Shown here: piece after piece, positions 25,901 through 33,704 of the stretch | Position numbering within the stretch: position 1 is the first letter of the stretch | How the letters are laid out: each line of letters starts with the position of its first letter | NCBI RefSeq assembly: GCF_019192735.1 | Contig: NZ_JAHTKP010000018.1 | Location: forward strand, 1 to 64,000 | From: Kitasatospora aureofaciens | GTDB taxonomy: Bacteria; Actinomycetota; Actinomycetes; Streptomycetales; Streptomycetaceae | Direction: 5' to 3' | Length of the DNA stretch: 64,000 nt | Translations under genes and position numbers: made by a program | The notes under the pieces: model-generated | What the model was told of the DNA's origin: nothing | The model's database searches: none | The model's input: only the letters and a program-made list of their open reading frames with translations

Positions 25901-26946
25901 AGGTCACCGGTGCGCTGCGCGACCTGCTGGGCACCCGCTTCGAACTGCGGCTGGGCGACCCGGTCGACTCCGCGATCGGCATGCGGGTCGCGGGCACGGT
26001 GCCGAAGATCCCCGGGCGCGGCCTGACCGTCGAGGAGCTGCACTTCCTCACGGCGCTGCCCCGGATGGACGGCAACGGCAGCACCGAGGACCTCGGCGAC
26101 GGCGTCGCGGACCTGGTCGACGCCGTCTCCGAGCACTGGACGGGCCCGCGCGCACCCGAGATCCGGATGCTGCCACTGCACCTGCCCGCCGCCACGCTGC
26201 CCGCCGCCGAGGGCCGGCTGCGCGTCCCGCTGGGACTCCAGGACGTCTCGATGAGCACGCTGTGGCACGACTTCGAGGAGGCGCCGCACCTGGTGGTGGT
26301 CGGCGACAGCGAGTCGGGCAAGACCAACCTGCTGAAGCTGGTCGCCGCCGGCATCACCGGCGCCTACCGGCCAGACCAGGCGCGGATCATGCTGGTCGAC
26401 TACCGCCGGGTGCTCCAGGACGCGGTGCCGGAGGAGTACCGGCTCGGGCACGCGGTCGCCGTGGACGTGCTGCGCCAGATCGTCGACGGCGCGGCCCGGG
26501 CGATGGCCAACCGGCTGCCCGGCGCGGACATCCCGCCCGCCCGACTGCGGCTGCGCGACTGGTGGGAAGGCCCCGAACTGTTCATCCTGGTCGACGACTA
26601 CGAGCTGGTCGCCGGCTCCCCCGGGGGAATGGCCGCCCACCCGTTCGCGCCGCTGCTGGACTACCTGGCGCAGGGCACCGAGCTGGGTCTGCACCTGATC
26701 GTCGCCCGCAGCGCCAACGGCATCGGGCGGGCCTCCTCCGACCAGCTGCTGCGCAAGCTGGAGGAGGTCAACACCCCGGCGGTGCTGCTGTCCTGCCCGC
26801 CGAGCGAGGGCTTCCTGTTCGGCAACACCAAGCCCCGCACCTTCCCGCCCGGGCGGGCCCTGCACATCACCCGGCGCCGCACGGTGCAGGTGCAGACCGC
26901 CGTCGTCGACACCGGCGAGAACGAGGACGGAGGGGCCGGACGATGA
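22951..26946 (+). CDS. eccC: Type VII secretion motor ATPase EccC
   Basis: The TTG at 22951 is chosen as start because GAGGAG lies seven bases upstream and the sequence then opens SVVLVNRPPRRPGP, the usual EccC start. Two membrane helices follow (near residues 45-90), then an FtsK/SpoIIIE-type motor with three P-loops: GATGSGKSELLRTL, GGPQSGKSTLLRTL and GDSESGKTNLLKLV. The Walker B strands read FVVVDEF, FLVVDGW and FILVDDY, so only the first keeps Asp-Glu. That fits the known pattern in which ATPase 1 is catalytic and ATPases 2 and 3 bind substrate signals. Length 1331 aa is normal. The stop overlaps the next ATG (ATGA). Confidence 0.95.
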   Translation: MSVVLVNRPPRRPGPAMPDGEIQLQEPPVLPEAQSGMSSMISMAPMALSSLSMVFMFLRPGDGGGVLSYVAMGMMGLSAVGMLVTQLIRGSSDRKRELRAERRDYLRYLSQIRRQVRGHIVRQQEALAWRHPAPGAVASLVRTSRLWERRSAHPDFGDVRIGVGHQRLAVRLAPLSTKPVEDLEPLCAHALRRFIHAYGTVADQPIAVYVRGYAQVLLRGDDREAARALVRAMLAQLALFHAPDELRIAVVADAEHRERWEWAKWLPHALHPVDNDALGPVRLVAGSLMELEQVLGAEFAGRGPWEPEAQPGRDEPFTVIVLDGVQALPGSRAALAGWRNAVLLDLGDTLEWKPLRHRLRLRIEDGRLAMVGADRNHNDEVTDLGRPDALSLPAARRLAGLMAPYRIGDQVEAGEPLAGDFDLASLLGIRDLHRHDVADSWARRGIADRLRVPLGIAGDGTPVELDIKESAQGGMGPHGMLIGATGSGKSELLRTLVLALAMTHSSEVLNFVLVDFKGGATFLGLDRLPHTSAVITNLADEAALVDRMRDALHGELVRRQELLRSAGNYSSLLDYETARAGGTALEPLPTLFVVVDEFSELLAAHRDFMDLFIMIGRLGRSLGVHLLLASQRLDEGRMHALESHLSYRIGLRTFSAMESRGVLGVPDAYQLPSQPGNGFLRSDIATLTRFKAAYVSGPYRAPRPAAVRQQAAAGQVAVYGTGYVAPRQPVAVLEEPEAEEVQESRSLLALAAEKLVDAGPPAHQVWLPPLGVPPTLDQLLPPLAAHPAYGLTTETDAGRGTLQVPVGVIDRPFHQVRDLLSADLSGAGGHVGIAGGPQSGKSTLLRTLITALALTHTPREVQFYCLDFGGGTLSSLRGLPHMGGVTGRHDPERVVRTVAEVNSILARRELRFAELGIDSVAAFRRALAAGELPEEAHGDVFLVVDGWNTVRQEFADLAPALTLIAQRGLNYGIHLIVGTTRWGEVTGALRDLLGTRFELRLGDPVDSAIGMRVAGTVPKIPGRGLTVEELHFLTALPRMDGNGSTEDLGDGVADLVDAVSEHWTGPRAPEIRMLPLHLPAATLPAAEGRLRVPLGLQDVSMSTLWHDFEEAPHLVVVGDSESGKTNLLKLVAAGITGAYRPDQARIMLVDYRRVLQDAVPEEYRLGHAVAVDVLRQIVDGAARAMANRLPGADIPPARLRLRDWWEGPELFILVDDYELVAGSPGGMAAHPFAPLLDYLAQGTELGLHLIVARSANGIGRASSDQLLRKLEEVNTPAVLLSCPPSEGFLFGNTKPRTFPPGRALHITRRRTVQVQTAVVDTGENEDGGAGR

Positions 26947-29663
26947 GCACACCGGCGAACACCGCGGGAAGCACGGGAAGCACGGGAAGCACGGCCGGGG
27001 ACGGCGCGCCGCCCGCACGGCGCTGGCTGACCCGCCACCGCAACACCCCCGCCCCACCGCCCGCGACACTGCACGAGGTGGGCCCGCACTTCGTCATCGC
27101 GCCCGGCGGGCCGCACGGCCCGGACCCGACGGCGCTGCCCGCCGCGCTCACCGACGCCCTGGCCCAGCTGCCACCCGTGATCGGGACCGTCACCGTGCTG
27201 GCCGCGGCCGCCGACGCGCAGCCCGTCCTGCTCGGCAGCCTGGACGAACTGGCCCGCACCGCCGCCGCCCGCAAAGCCGCCACGCTGGTCCTGGCCGCCT
27301 CCGGCCTCGCGGCCGCCCCGGAGGCCGGACGCCGGCCCGCCCAGCGGATCGCCGAACTGGCCGCCACCAGCATCGTGGCACCGGACGGACTGGTCACCCT
27401 TCGGCCCGACGGGACCCTGCTGACCACCGGGGCGACCGAGCAGGAACCCTCCTCCTGGTGGCTGTTCACCCCGGCCGGCCGCACCCGCCGGCTCGGACCG
27501 GTGTGGCCGCTGCCGACGGCGACCCCTCAGGCTCAGGCGCAGGCGGCGGCTCCTCAGGCAGCGCCGCCCGTGGGCACCGTGACGGCTCCCCAGGTGTCGG
27601 TGCTGGTGGCGGCTCCCCAGGTACAGGTGCCGACGGTGGCAGCCGCTCAGGCAGCGCCGCCCGTAGCCGCCGTGACGGCTCCTCAGGTGTCGCTGCCCGG
27701 CGCGGCACCGTCCGGCCCGCCCGCCCCCGCGCCGGCCCTGCCCGCGCCGGCGCCCGCCACGCCGACACCCGCCGCCCCGACACCCGTTCCCACGGCGGGC
27801 ACCGGCTCCGCCGAGCCCGGTCCACCGGGCGGCGACGGCGACCCGCTCGACGGCGACCCGCTGGTGACCGTGCTGCCGCGCGGCTACTGGTTCCGCAGCG
27901 GGCCGGCCCCCGACGGCCCGCCCGGAGCGCTGGCCCACGCCACGGCGGCACCGGGCACCCTGGTCCTGGTCGTCGGCCACCCCGGCACTCCCCTGCCCGC
28001 CGCCGCCGACCTCGCCGCCCGGCTGCGCCGCTCGCGGCCCGCCCCGGCCGACCTGCTGGTCAGCGCGCCCTGGGCCGCCACCACGGCACTCGTCGCGCTG
28101 GCCGCCGGTCTCGCGGCCGAGCTGGGCCGGGACGTCCGGGCCGCCGTCGGCCTGCCGATGCGCACCGCGGACGGCTTCTCCTCCCGCCTGCTGACCACGG
28201 ACGGCACCCCGGCCTGGGAGCCGTGGCTGACCGAACTGACCGCCTCCCCCGACCTCGGCCGCGTCGTCGCCTCAGCCTGGCGCCCCCTGCCCGACGGCAG
28301 CGCGCCCTGCGGCCCCGCGCTCCACCGCGCACCGGTGGCGGGCTGGCACCTGGAGGCGGTCCCCGCCGGACTGTGGCTGCGCCCCGAGGACCCACCGCAG
28401 GACCACGGCCCGCGGCTGCTCGACCCGGACCCGGCCCGCCCGCTGCTCATCGCGGGCTCGGCCGAGCGTACGGTTCCGGCGGAGGTGCTCGCCGTCCTGG
28501 ACGGCCTGTTGTCCTCGCTCACCGTCCCGGGCACGGCGGCACCGGAACTGCTCGTCCACGCCGGTTCCGTACGGGAGACCGGCCGGACGGCCGCACCCGT
28601 CGCCGAACCGCTCCGCCCCGGACCGGACACCGAGCCCGCACCCGCACCCGCACCCGACGAGGACGACCCGGACAGCGCCGACACCCCCGGCCCGGACTCC
28701 GAACCCGCCACCGCCACCGGCACCGGCACCGGCACCGGCGAGAACGACCCCGACAGCGCCGACTCCCCCGCCCCACAAGCCGAACCCGCCACCACCCCCG
28801 TGGCCGGGTCTTCCGCCGGGTCTTCCGCTGGGCTCTCCGCCGAGTCCGGCATCGACAGCCCGGCCGAGGCCCCCGCCGCCCAGCCCCGGCTCGTCCCGCC
28901 GGACGGCGCCCTCGTCGCCGGGCGGCCGTCCACCGCCGCCGAGCGGGCCGCTTTCCGTGCTCTGCTCGGCGCGCACTTCCACCGCTATGCCAGCCGCGCC
29001 GAGCAGGCCGCCCTACGGCTGCCGGCGCTGCGTTCGCAGGCCCGCGACGACCTGAAGGACGACCTCGCGGCGGTCTACCTGCACCACGCCGACACCGGAA
29101 TCCCCGTGCACCGCGCCGAGTTGGTCGAGGCGGCCCGCCGGACCGGGCCGAGGCCGCTGGACGCGTACCTGGCCTGCCTGGGGTCCGGGCTGCGCCGGCT
29201 GCCCAACCACCGGGGCACCGTGCTGCTGGGGGCCGACGCGGGCGAGGAGGTGCTGCGGCACTACGTACGGGGCGCATTGCTGACGGAGCCCGCCCCGATG
29301 GTGGGCACTCCGGAGGCCGACCTCGCGCCGGACACCTCCGTGGAGTTCCTGGTCTGGTCCGCCACCGGCCGCCGGACGTCGGTGATCGCCGAGGACGGGG
29401 ACCCGGAGGTGGTGTTCCCGCCCGGTTCGTGGTTCTGCGTCCTGGACGTCCTGCCCGGCGACGAGGACCACCCGACCCGTGTCCTGCTGCGCGAGGCCGG
29501 CCCGTCGTCCGCCGGGGGCGAGACGGCGGGCGAGCGGGACCAGCAGGCCCGGGTGCGGCTGCTCGCCTGGCAGGCCCGCCGCGACCTGCTGCCGGCCGAG
29601 CACAGGCGTGCGCCGGCCCGCCCCGAGCGGCTGCGCTTGACCCCGGGGGTGGCCGTCGGGTGA
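26943..29663 (+). CDS. T7SS-linked protein with ADP-ribosyltransferase-like C-terminus (906 aa)
   Basis: The ATG overlaps the eccC stop, so it is co-translated with the motor. Residues ~20-180 form a mixed domain opening LHEVGPHFVIAPGG; 185-300 is a Pro/Ala/Gln linker with an internal duplication (AAPPV..VTAPQVS); 300-540 is a second folded part; 560-640 is an acidic linker with two DPDSAD units. The final ~260 residues resemble an ART fold: RGTVLLGA (R757), then VEFLVWSATGRRTSV, then DPEVVFPPGSWFCVLDV (E822). Similar proteins occur beside eccC in streptomycetes. Whether the ART is active is unknown: the expected E-x-E/Q-x-E reads D-P-E. Confidence 0.7.
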   Translation: MSTPANTAGSTGSTGSTAGDGAPPARRWLTRHRNTPAPPPATLHEVGPHFVIAPGGPHGPDPTALPAALTDALAQLPPVIGTVTVLAAAADAQPVLLGSLDELARTAAARKAATLVLAASGLAAAPEAGRRPAQRIAELAATSIVAPDGLVTLRPDGTLLTTGATEQEPSSWWLFTPAGRTRRLGPVWPLPTATPQAQAQAAAPQAAPPVGTVTAPQVSVLVAAPQVQVPTVAAAQAAPPVAAVTAPQVSLPGAAPSGPPAPAPALPAPAPATPTPAAPTPVPTAGTGSAEPGPPGGDGDPLDGDPLVTVLPRGYWFRSGPAPDGPPGALAHATAAPGTLVLVVGHPGTPLPAAADLAARLRRSRPAPADLLVSAPWAATTALVALAAGLAAELGRDVRAAVGLPMRTADGFSSRLLTTDGTPAWEPWLTELTASPDLGRVVASAWRPLPDGSAPCGPALHRAPVAGWHLEAVPAGLWLRPEDPPQDHGPRLLDPDPARPLLIAGSAERTVPAEVLAVLDGLLSSLTVPGTAAPELLVHAGSVRETGRTAAPVAEPLRPGPDTEPAPAPAPDEDDPDSADTPGPDSEPATATGTGTGTGENDPDSADSPAPQAEPATTPVAGSSAGSSAGLSAESGIDSPAEAPAAQPRLVPPDGALVAGRPSTAAERAAFRALLGAHFHRYASRAEQAALRLPALRSQARDDLKDDLAAVYLHHADTGIPVHRAELVEAARRTGPRPLDAYLACLGSGLRRLPNHRGTVLLGADAGEEVLRHYVRGALLTEPAPMVGTPEADLAPDTSVEFLVWSATGRRTSVIAEDGDPEVVFPPGSWFCVLDVLPGDEDHPTRVLLREAGPSSAGGETAGERDQQARVRLLAWQARRDLLPAEHRRAPARPERLRLTPGVAVG

Positions 29664-29905
29664 GGCGTGCGGTGACGATCTGGGCGGCGCAGCCGGGGCA
29701 CGGCCGCATCGTGGTGGTGAGCGTTTCGGGCACGGCGCCCGATCATGCCGCAACGCCAGGTGGCCGCTGTACTTGGTTCCACCGCCGGCCGCCCCGGGGG
29801 TGGGAGGCAGGGATGGTGTGCGGGTGTCGACGGCGGTTACGCTGCGGCCCATACCCGGTTCTCCTGGGCCGAGTTGATGTGTTGGTGGCGAGTAGATTCG
29901 CGGGC
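29664..29905. other. Intergenic region, 242 bp
   Basis: No reading frame with codon bias or a ribosome site was found here. It separates the T7SS block from the methyltransferase gene and should contain that gene's promoter. No convincing repeat or terminator was seen. Confidence 0.4.
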
Positions 29906-30742
29906 ATGACGCCTCAGAGCCCCGAATCGCTGAGCCCGGTCTCCCGCACGGCCGTGTCGGTCGCGCTGGTGCGGGCCTACGAGAGTGCCCGGCCCGAACC
30001 GCTCTTCAGCGATCCCTACGCCGCCGCCTTCGTTGCCGCCTCCGGCATGGCGATGCCCGCCGCCGGGCCCGACAGCGCCCTCGCCAGGCGGATGGTCGCC
30101 CACACCATCCTGCGCACCCGCTTCTACGACGACCGGCTTCTCGCCGCCGGGGCCGGGCAGGTCGTGCTGCTCGCGGCCGGCCTGGACACCCGGGCCTACC
30201 GGCTCCGCTGGCCGCGCGGCACCCGCCTGTTCGAACTGGACCTCGCCCCCGTGCTGGCCTTCAAGGACCGGGTCCTGGGCGGGCTGGGCGCCGTGCCGGC
30301 GTGCGAACGCACCGCCCTGGCCGGCGATCTGCTGCACCCCGACTGGCCCCGCCGCCTCGTCGAGGCCGGCTTCGACCCGGCGCGGCCCACCGCCTGGCTG
30401 GCCGAGGGCCTGCTGGTCTACCTGACCGCCGACGAGGCGGCCGGCCTGCTCGCCGCCGTCGGCGGCCTGTCCGCGCCCGGCAGCCGGCTCCTGGTGGAGA
30501 AGGGCAGGGACGTCACCGGCACCCCGCAGGAGCCCGCGCTCGCCCACATCACCGGCCTGTGGAAGGGCGGCCTCGGCGCCGGCACCCACGACTGGCTCGC
30601 CGACCACGGCTGGACCACCCGGATCACCACCCTCCCCCAGGCCGCCGCCGACTACGGCCGCCCGCTCCCGCCCGCCGCCGGGCCCGTCGTGACCGGGTTC
30701 ATCGAGGCCCTGCGCACCACCAGCGATGACGTGTCCCCGTGA
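29906..30742 (+). CDS. Class I SAM-dependent methyltransferase (PF04072-type)
   Basis: A 278-aa protein of the leucine carboxyl methyltransferase/ML2640-like family. It shows the family hallmarks: VSRTAVSVALVRAYESARP at the start, YDDRLLAAGAGQVVLLAAGLDTRAYRL (SAM-binding loop plus LDTRAYR), an acidic FELDLAPVLAFKDRVL and WLAEGLLVYLTADEAAGLL. ATG 29906 was used. The substrate is unknown for most of this large actinobacterial family. Its last 120 bases and ~45 bases beyond the stop recur as a diverged copy at 34861, so the gene marks one border of a 4-kb cassette. Confidence 0.85.
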   Translation: MTPQSPESLSPVSRTAVSVALVRAYESARPEPLFSDPYAAAFVAASGMAMPAAGPDSALARRMVAHTILRTRFYDDRLLAAGAGQVVLLAAGLDTRAYRLRWPRGTRLFELDLAPVLAFKDRVLGGLGAVPACERTALAGDLLHPDWPRRLVEAGFDPARPTAWLAEGLLVYLTADEAAGLLAAVGGLSAPGSRLLVEKGRDVTGTPQEPALAHITGLWKGGLGAGTHDWLADHGWTTRITTLPQAAADYGRPLPPAAGPVVTGFIEALRTTSDDVSP

Positions 30743-30782
30743 CGCGCCGGGCAGTTCGGCCGGACGCGCCCGTCCGGTCGGC
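30612..30782 (+). repeat. Left copy of ~170-bp diverged direct repeat
   Basis: It covers the last ~43 codons of the methyltransferase gene and about 40 bases after the stop. The partner is 34861-35030, same orientation. By eye the coding part matches at about 90 percent; similarity then weakens but continues through ttcggccgga.gcgcccgtccgg. The two copies flank the regulator/NUDIX cassette. Confidence 0.75.
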
Positions 30783-30895
30783 GACCGCTGACGCGACGCC
30801 GGATCGGGGGATGACGCCTCGGGGCCGTTCGGTGTTGCGGAACCCGCTCCGGCCGGCTGCCTGCCAGGGACGACGGCCGGGGCGGGAGTCATCGC

Positions 30896-31030
30896 CTACT
30901 CTTCCGGCGGCGGGGGCGGGTTCGGCGGCGGCATCGTGGGGTGCGTGGGCACCCGGTTCGGCCCTCGGGAACCTCGGCCGCGATGGCCGCGCCAACGGCC
31001 CTGCGCGTCCGGCGGGATCGTGCCGCTCAT
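30896..31030 (-). CDS. Small proline-rich basic protein (44 aa)
   Basis: A short frame starting MSGTIPPDAQGRWRGHRGRG and ending PPPNPPPPPEE, with a clear AGAGAGGA ribosome site seven bases before the ATG. It lies on the same strand as the chain of tiny genes upstream (gap 93 bases) and may be its last member. No family or function is recognised. A 44-aa frame in GC-rich DNA can be chance; the ribosome site and gene order argue for it. Confidence 0.45.
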   Translation of the reverse strand: MSGTIPPDAQGRWRGHRGRGSRGPNRVPTHPTMPPPNPPPPPEE

Positions 31031-31123
31031 CTCGGCGTCCTCTCTGTGGTGCTACCGAGCCACCCATCGTGGCGCCGGCCTGACCGCCCGCGCGGCGGAT
31101 TCGGCGAGAACCTCGGCGCAGGA

Positions 31124-31273
31124 TCAGCGACGGTAGGCCGCGAGCAGAAGCACGGCCAGCACCACGAGGCCGGCGATGGATACGGCATAGGCGGCCGTCA
31201 GCCGAGCCGGGTCTCGAAGCCCCTGGCGGTGGCGGTCGGCGGCCTCGCGGTACGCGTCCATGCCGTCGGTCAC
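31124..31273 (-). CDS. Small single-pass membrane protein (49 aa)
   Basis: The GTG start at 31273 overlaps the stop of the preceding 57-aa gene (GTGA). The protein has an amphipathic, charged first half (MDAYREAADRHRQGLRDPAR) and one C-terminal membrane helix (AAYAVSIAGLVVLAVLLLAAY) ending in RR. This is a typical tail-anchored mini-protein. Function unknown. Coupling to four upstream genes suggests it belongs to the same system as the XRE regulator's neighbours. Confidence 0.6.
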   Translation of the reverse strand: MTDGMDAYREAADRHRQGLRDPARLTAAYAVSIAGLVVLAVLLLAAYRR

Positions 31274-31443
31274 TGATGCTTCTCGTCCTGGTGACGGCGC
31301 ATCTTGACTCGGGCGTCCGCCGCGCCGGATCGGTCGTATGTTCTCTCGGCCTCGGCGTGGTCCTCGGCCGGCTCGGCACACACCTTGCAGCGTGTACGGG
31401 GCTTGGGCAGCGTGCCGACCGGTGTCCCACCGACGGCGCTCAC
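31270..31443 (-). CDS. Small CxxC protein (57 aa)
   Basis: A GTG start at 31443 overlaps the stop of the 163-aa gene (GTGA), and its own stop overlaps the next GTG. The sequence opens VSAVGGTPVGTLPKPRTRC and contains one C-K-V-C pair, then a highly charged helix rich in Glu/Arg/His. A single CxxC could form half a metal site, so it may dimerise or pair with the 97-aa zinc-ribbon-like protein encoded upstream. No known family; perfect gene coupling on both sides supports it as real. Confidence 0.6.
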   Translation of the reverse strand: MSAVGGTPVGTLPKPRTRCKVCAEPAEDHAEAERTYDRSGAADARVKMRRHQDEKHQ

Positions 31444-31931
31444 TTGGCCGCCAGGTGCCGCGAGCTGCGGTAACCAGCGAGGTTGACCTGGCGCCCGATC
31501 CAGGCCTGAGCGCTGTCCTTGATGGGGAACAGCAGGATCTCACCGTCGTCCCTCACCAGGCCCTTGGTCGCGCTGTCGCGGATCGCCCACGGACCGGAGC
31601 CTCGCCGGTGCCCCTGCTGCTGCTCGGGGGTGTAGCGAGCGGCGATGCGCTGACTGGTGGTGAGGCCGTCGCCGCGCGACACGCGCACGGTCACCCGTCC
31701 GCCGCCGGTCAGGTCGAGCGGCCAGTCGGTCGCACCCTCGCCGGCGAGGAACCGCTCAATGGGACGGGTGTCGCCGCTGCCGAGGAGCTGGTGCATGGCG
31801 CGCAGCTGGTACTCGCCGATCGGCAGCTCGCGCACGGTCTGCCACAGCGTCGTCAGCGCGGCCTGGATCGGGAGAGTCGTCGACTTCAGGTGTCCGTCGA
31901 CCGCGACCGTCAGGTCGTCCTCGATGCTCAC
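31440..31931 (-). CDS. Uncharacterised 163-aa protein in XRE-linked operon
   Basis: The GTG at 31931 overlaps the stop of the 97-aa gene, and the stop overlaps the following GTG. It is soluble and helical at the N-terminus (VDGHLKSTTLPIQAALTTLW). The middle is basic with a beta-like TGGGRVTVRVSRGD segment, and the end reads AWIGRQVNLAGYRSSRHLAAK. No catalytic motif or named family was recognised. It lies between two cysteine-pair mini-proteins under an XRE-type regulator, which suggests a small regulated system. Confidence 0.65.
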   Translation of the reverse strand: MSIEDDLTVAVDGHLKSTTLPIQAALTTLWQTVRELPIGEYQLRAMHQLLGSGDTRPIERFLAGEGATDWPLDLTGGGRVTVRVSRGDGLTTSQRIAARYTPEQQQGHRRGSGPWAIRDSATKGLVRDDGEILLFPIKDSAQAWIGRQVNLAGYRSSRHLAAK

Positions 31932-32221
31932 CGGTGGGCCTCCAGGCTCGCCGCGTACCGGGGGCACGTGGCGCAGACCGTGACCGCGTGGACGAGGCCG
32001 TCGTCCTCGACGTGTCCGCCGTTGGTGAGGCCGTCCGTGCCGCCGCAGGCGACGCACGCGGTGCCGCTGCGTTGGGCCGGAGTCAGCTTGGCGCGGTGCT
32101 GGGGCGCGACCACGCGAACGCTGTGGCCGAGGGCGCCGGACGCGGCGTCCATGATGTGGTGACGCCGGTCGAGTTCCCGGGGCGTTCGGTTCAGCGGCCT
32201 CGTCGAGGTGGCGACCATCAT
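31928..32221 (-). CDS. Small zinc-ribbon-like protein (97 aa)
   Basis: It starts at the first of two adjacent ATG codons (32221); GAGGAG directly upstream could serve either. The C-terminal half has two cysteine pairs, CVACGG and CATC, about 24 residues apart, a plausible zinc ribbon. The N-terminal half is basic. It is the first gene after the XRE regulator, separated by the 16-bp inverted repeat at 32270-32307, and its stop overlaps the next GTG. Possible nucleic-acid-binding or regulatory partner; unproven. Confidence 0.6.
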   Translation of the reverse strand: MMVATSTRPLNRTPRELDRRHHIMDAASGALGHSVRVVAPQHRAKLTPAQRSGTACVACGGTDGLTNGGHVEDDGLVHAVTVCATCPRYAASLEAHR

Positions 32222-32269
32222 CTCTCCTCGGTGTAGGTGTCCCGATACTGAGAGTGTCGGCCGCGCGGA

Positions 32270-32307
32270 GGTCCCCAACTATCACTCTTCGGTGATAGTT
32301 GGGGACC
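32270..32307. promoter_or_regulatory. Perfect 16-bp inverted repeat between XRE gene and mini-gene chain
   Basis: Arms ggtccccaactatcac (32270-32285) and gtgatagttggggacc (32292-32307) with a six-base loop. It lies 11 bases past the XRE gene's stop and 48 bases before the next start. It is much richer in A/T than its surroundings and lacks a T-run. It could be a terminator for the regulator gene or the regulator's operator for the mini-gene chain. Confidence 0.6.
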
Positions 32308-32318
32308 CTGTGTGATCG

Positions 32319-33503
32319 TCAGATGCCAACCCAATGCGCCAGGTTGGACAGGGTTCCGGGCGTTGACCGATGGGCGGAAACGAGTCCGGCAACGGTCTCT
32401 CGCACCATCGGGTGATACCGCGTCTGCTGCGGGGCGATCTCCCTGGCGCGCTGAAGAGTCTGCAGTGACGCCTCCGGGCGACCGGTCCAGAGCTGGGCAC
32501 GGGCAACCTCGGCCAGGTGCGCGGAAGCGCGTGACGCCGGCCAGTCGGATGGGATCGTTATGGTCTTGGCCACCTGCAACGCCTCGGCGTACTGGGACAG
32601 TTCGGCCAGCGCCGACACCTGGTGCACAGCAACGTTGGTGGGCCCGAAGCTGAGCCATTGGACCCGGGCGGCCTCGCCGGTCGACTCGGCCACGCGGGCG
32701 GCCTCCACGATGTGACCGGCAGCGGTATCCCCGTCACCCTCGCGGGCGGCCAGGACCGCAGCACCGAGGTGGAGTTGACCGATCGCGACGTCCCGAACGC
32801 GGTCCGGGCCGGCCTGCGCGAGGGTGCCCATGCCGACGGTGACGAGGCGCCGGCCCATCCGGTACTGGCCGGCGCGCAGATAGACGAGGCTCCGCAGGTA
32901 CTGCCGGACGCCGGCGAGCACCGGGTCGGAGGCACGTTCGGCCGCCCACGCCATCCGGTCGAGGGCGACGACGCAGAGATCCGCGAAGCCCAACTTCGTC
33001 GTGACGTCATAGGCAGTGCGGTAGGTGCTGGCCAGCACGCGCCATGCCTCATCGGTCGGCGCGGCGTGCGCAGCCGTGGTGGCCTCGGTGATGAGCGCGG
33101 GGAGCGCGCGGGCGGCTTCCTTGAGCCGGGTGTCGCGCACCAGCGCACACAGCTGGTCCGCCTCGGCCGCCAGCGCTGCGATTCCGCGCGGGGCGACCTC
33201 GGGGTCCGCGCCGAGGTCGTACAAGTCGAGCGCCTCGCGGATAGGTTGGATCAGGCCGTCCAGCTCGTCCTGCTGAAGCTCTGTGATGTACGGCTGCCCG
33301 GTGAGGTCAACCGTCTGCACGGACAAAGCGCGTGCGACGGCCGCGAGAACGGCCGGGCTGACCGGCTTCACACCCTGTTCGATCTTGGTGAGCATGCTGT
33401 ACGAGATCTTCGCGCGCTCCGCGAGCGCGCGCTGGGTGAGGTGCCTCAACTTCCGGTACCGGGCGATGCGATCCCCGGTGTGCTCTGACGCGTGCAGGGG
33501 CAT
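32319..33503 (-). CDS. XRE-family regulator with TPR-like C-terminal domain (394 aa)
   Basis: Residues ~10-65 form a Cro/CI-type helix-turn-helix (RIARYRKLRHLTQRALAERAKISYSMLTKIEQG). The remaining ~320 residues are alpha-helical with TPR-like pairs of helices (for example VRQYLRSLVYLRAGQYRMGRRL; AALAELSQYAEALQVAKTI). Actinobacteria have many such ligand- or peptide-sensing regulators. A GGAG site precedes the ATG. It faces away from the NUDIX genes and points into the mini-gene chain, so it probably controls one or both. Confidence 0.85.
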   Translation of the reverse strand: MPLHASEHTGDRIARYRKLRHLTQRALAERAKISYSMLTKIEQGVKPVSPAVLAAVARALSVQTVDLTGQPYITELQQDELDGLIQPIREALDLYDLGADPEVAPRGIAALAAEADQLCALVRDTRLKEAARALPALITEATTAAHAAPTDEAWRVLASTYRTAYDVTTKLGFADLCVVALDRMAWAAERASDPVLAGVRQYLRSLVYLRAGQYRMGRRLVTVGMGTLAQAGPDRVRDVAIGQLHLGAAVLAAREGDGDTAAGHIVEAARVAESTGEAARVQWLSFGPTNVAVHQVSALAELSQYAEALQVAKTITIPSDWPASRASAHLAEVARAQLWTGRPEASLQTLQRAREIAPQQTRYHPMVRETVAGLVSAHRSTPGTLSNLAHWVGI

Positions 33504-33557
33504 ACTGGGCTCCGTTCGTAGCGACCACTGCGGACGATACCCGCTGTAGCTGGCGGG

Positions 33558-33704
33558 ATGTCATCGGCGGCGGAGTCCAGGGCTCCGCCGCCGTTTTCCG
33601 AGCACGACGGAGCGTTCGACCGGTTCGCCGGGCATGTTGAGAACCTGTGGGCTCGGGGCCGCAACGTGTGGACGACCCCGGAGGTGGAGCATGCCCAGGC
33701 GTGA
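33558..33704 (+). CDS. Small protein upstream of NUDIX gene (48 aa)
   Basis: A short frame opening MSSAAESRAPPPFSEHD and ending VWTTPEVEHAQA, with a weak ggcggg ribosome site. It overlaps the NUDIX start by 14 bases, so the NUDIX gene may depend on its translation. It is the first plus-strand frame after the gap that divides it from the XRE gene. Function unknown; it could be a leader peptide or a small partner protein. Confidence 0.5.
   Translation: MSSAAESRAPPPFSEHDGAFDRFAGHVENLWARGRNVWTTPEVEHAQA

Noticed and set aside
21175..27069. A 1964-codon minus-strand open frame opposite eccC
   Set aside because: It has Arg/Pro-rich composition and no family features, while the plus strand has the full EccC motif set.
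29664..29905. A possible tRNA or attachment site at the edge of the T7SS block
   Set aside because: No cloverleaf or CCA-type end could be found on either strand.
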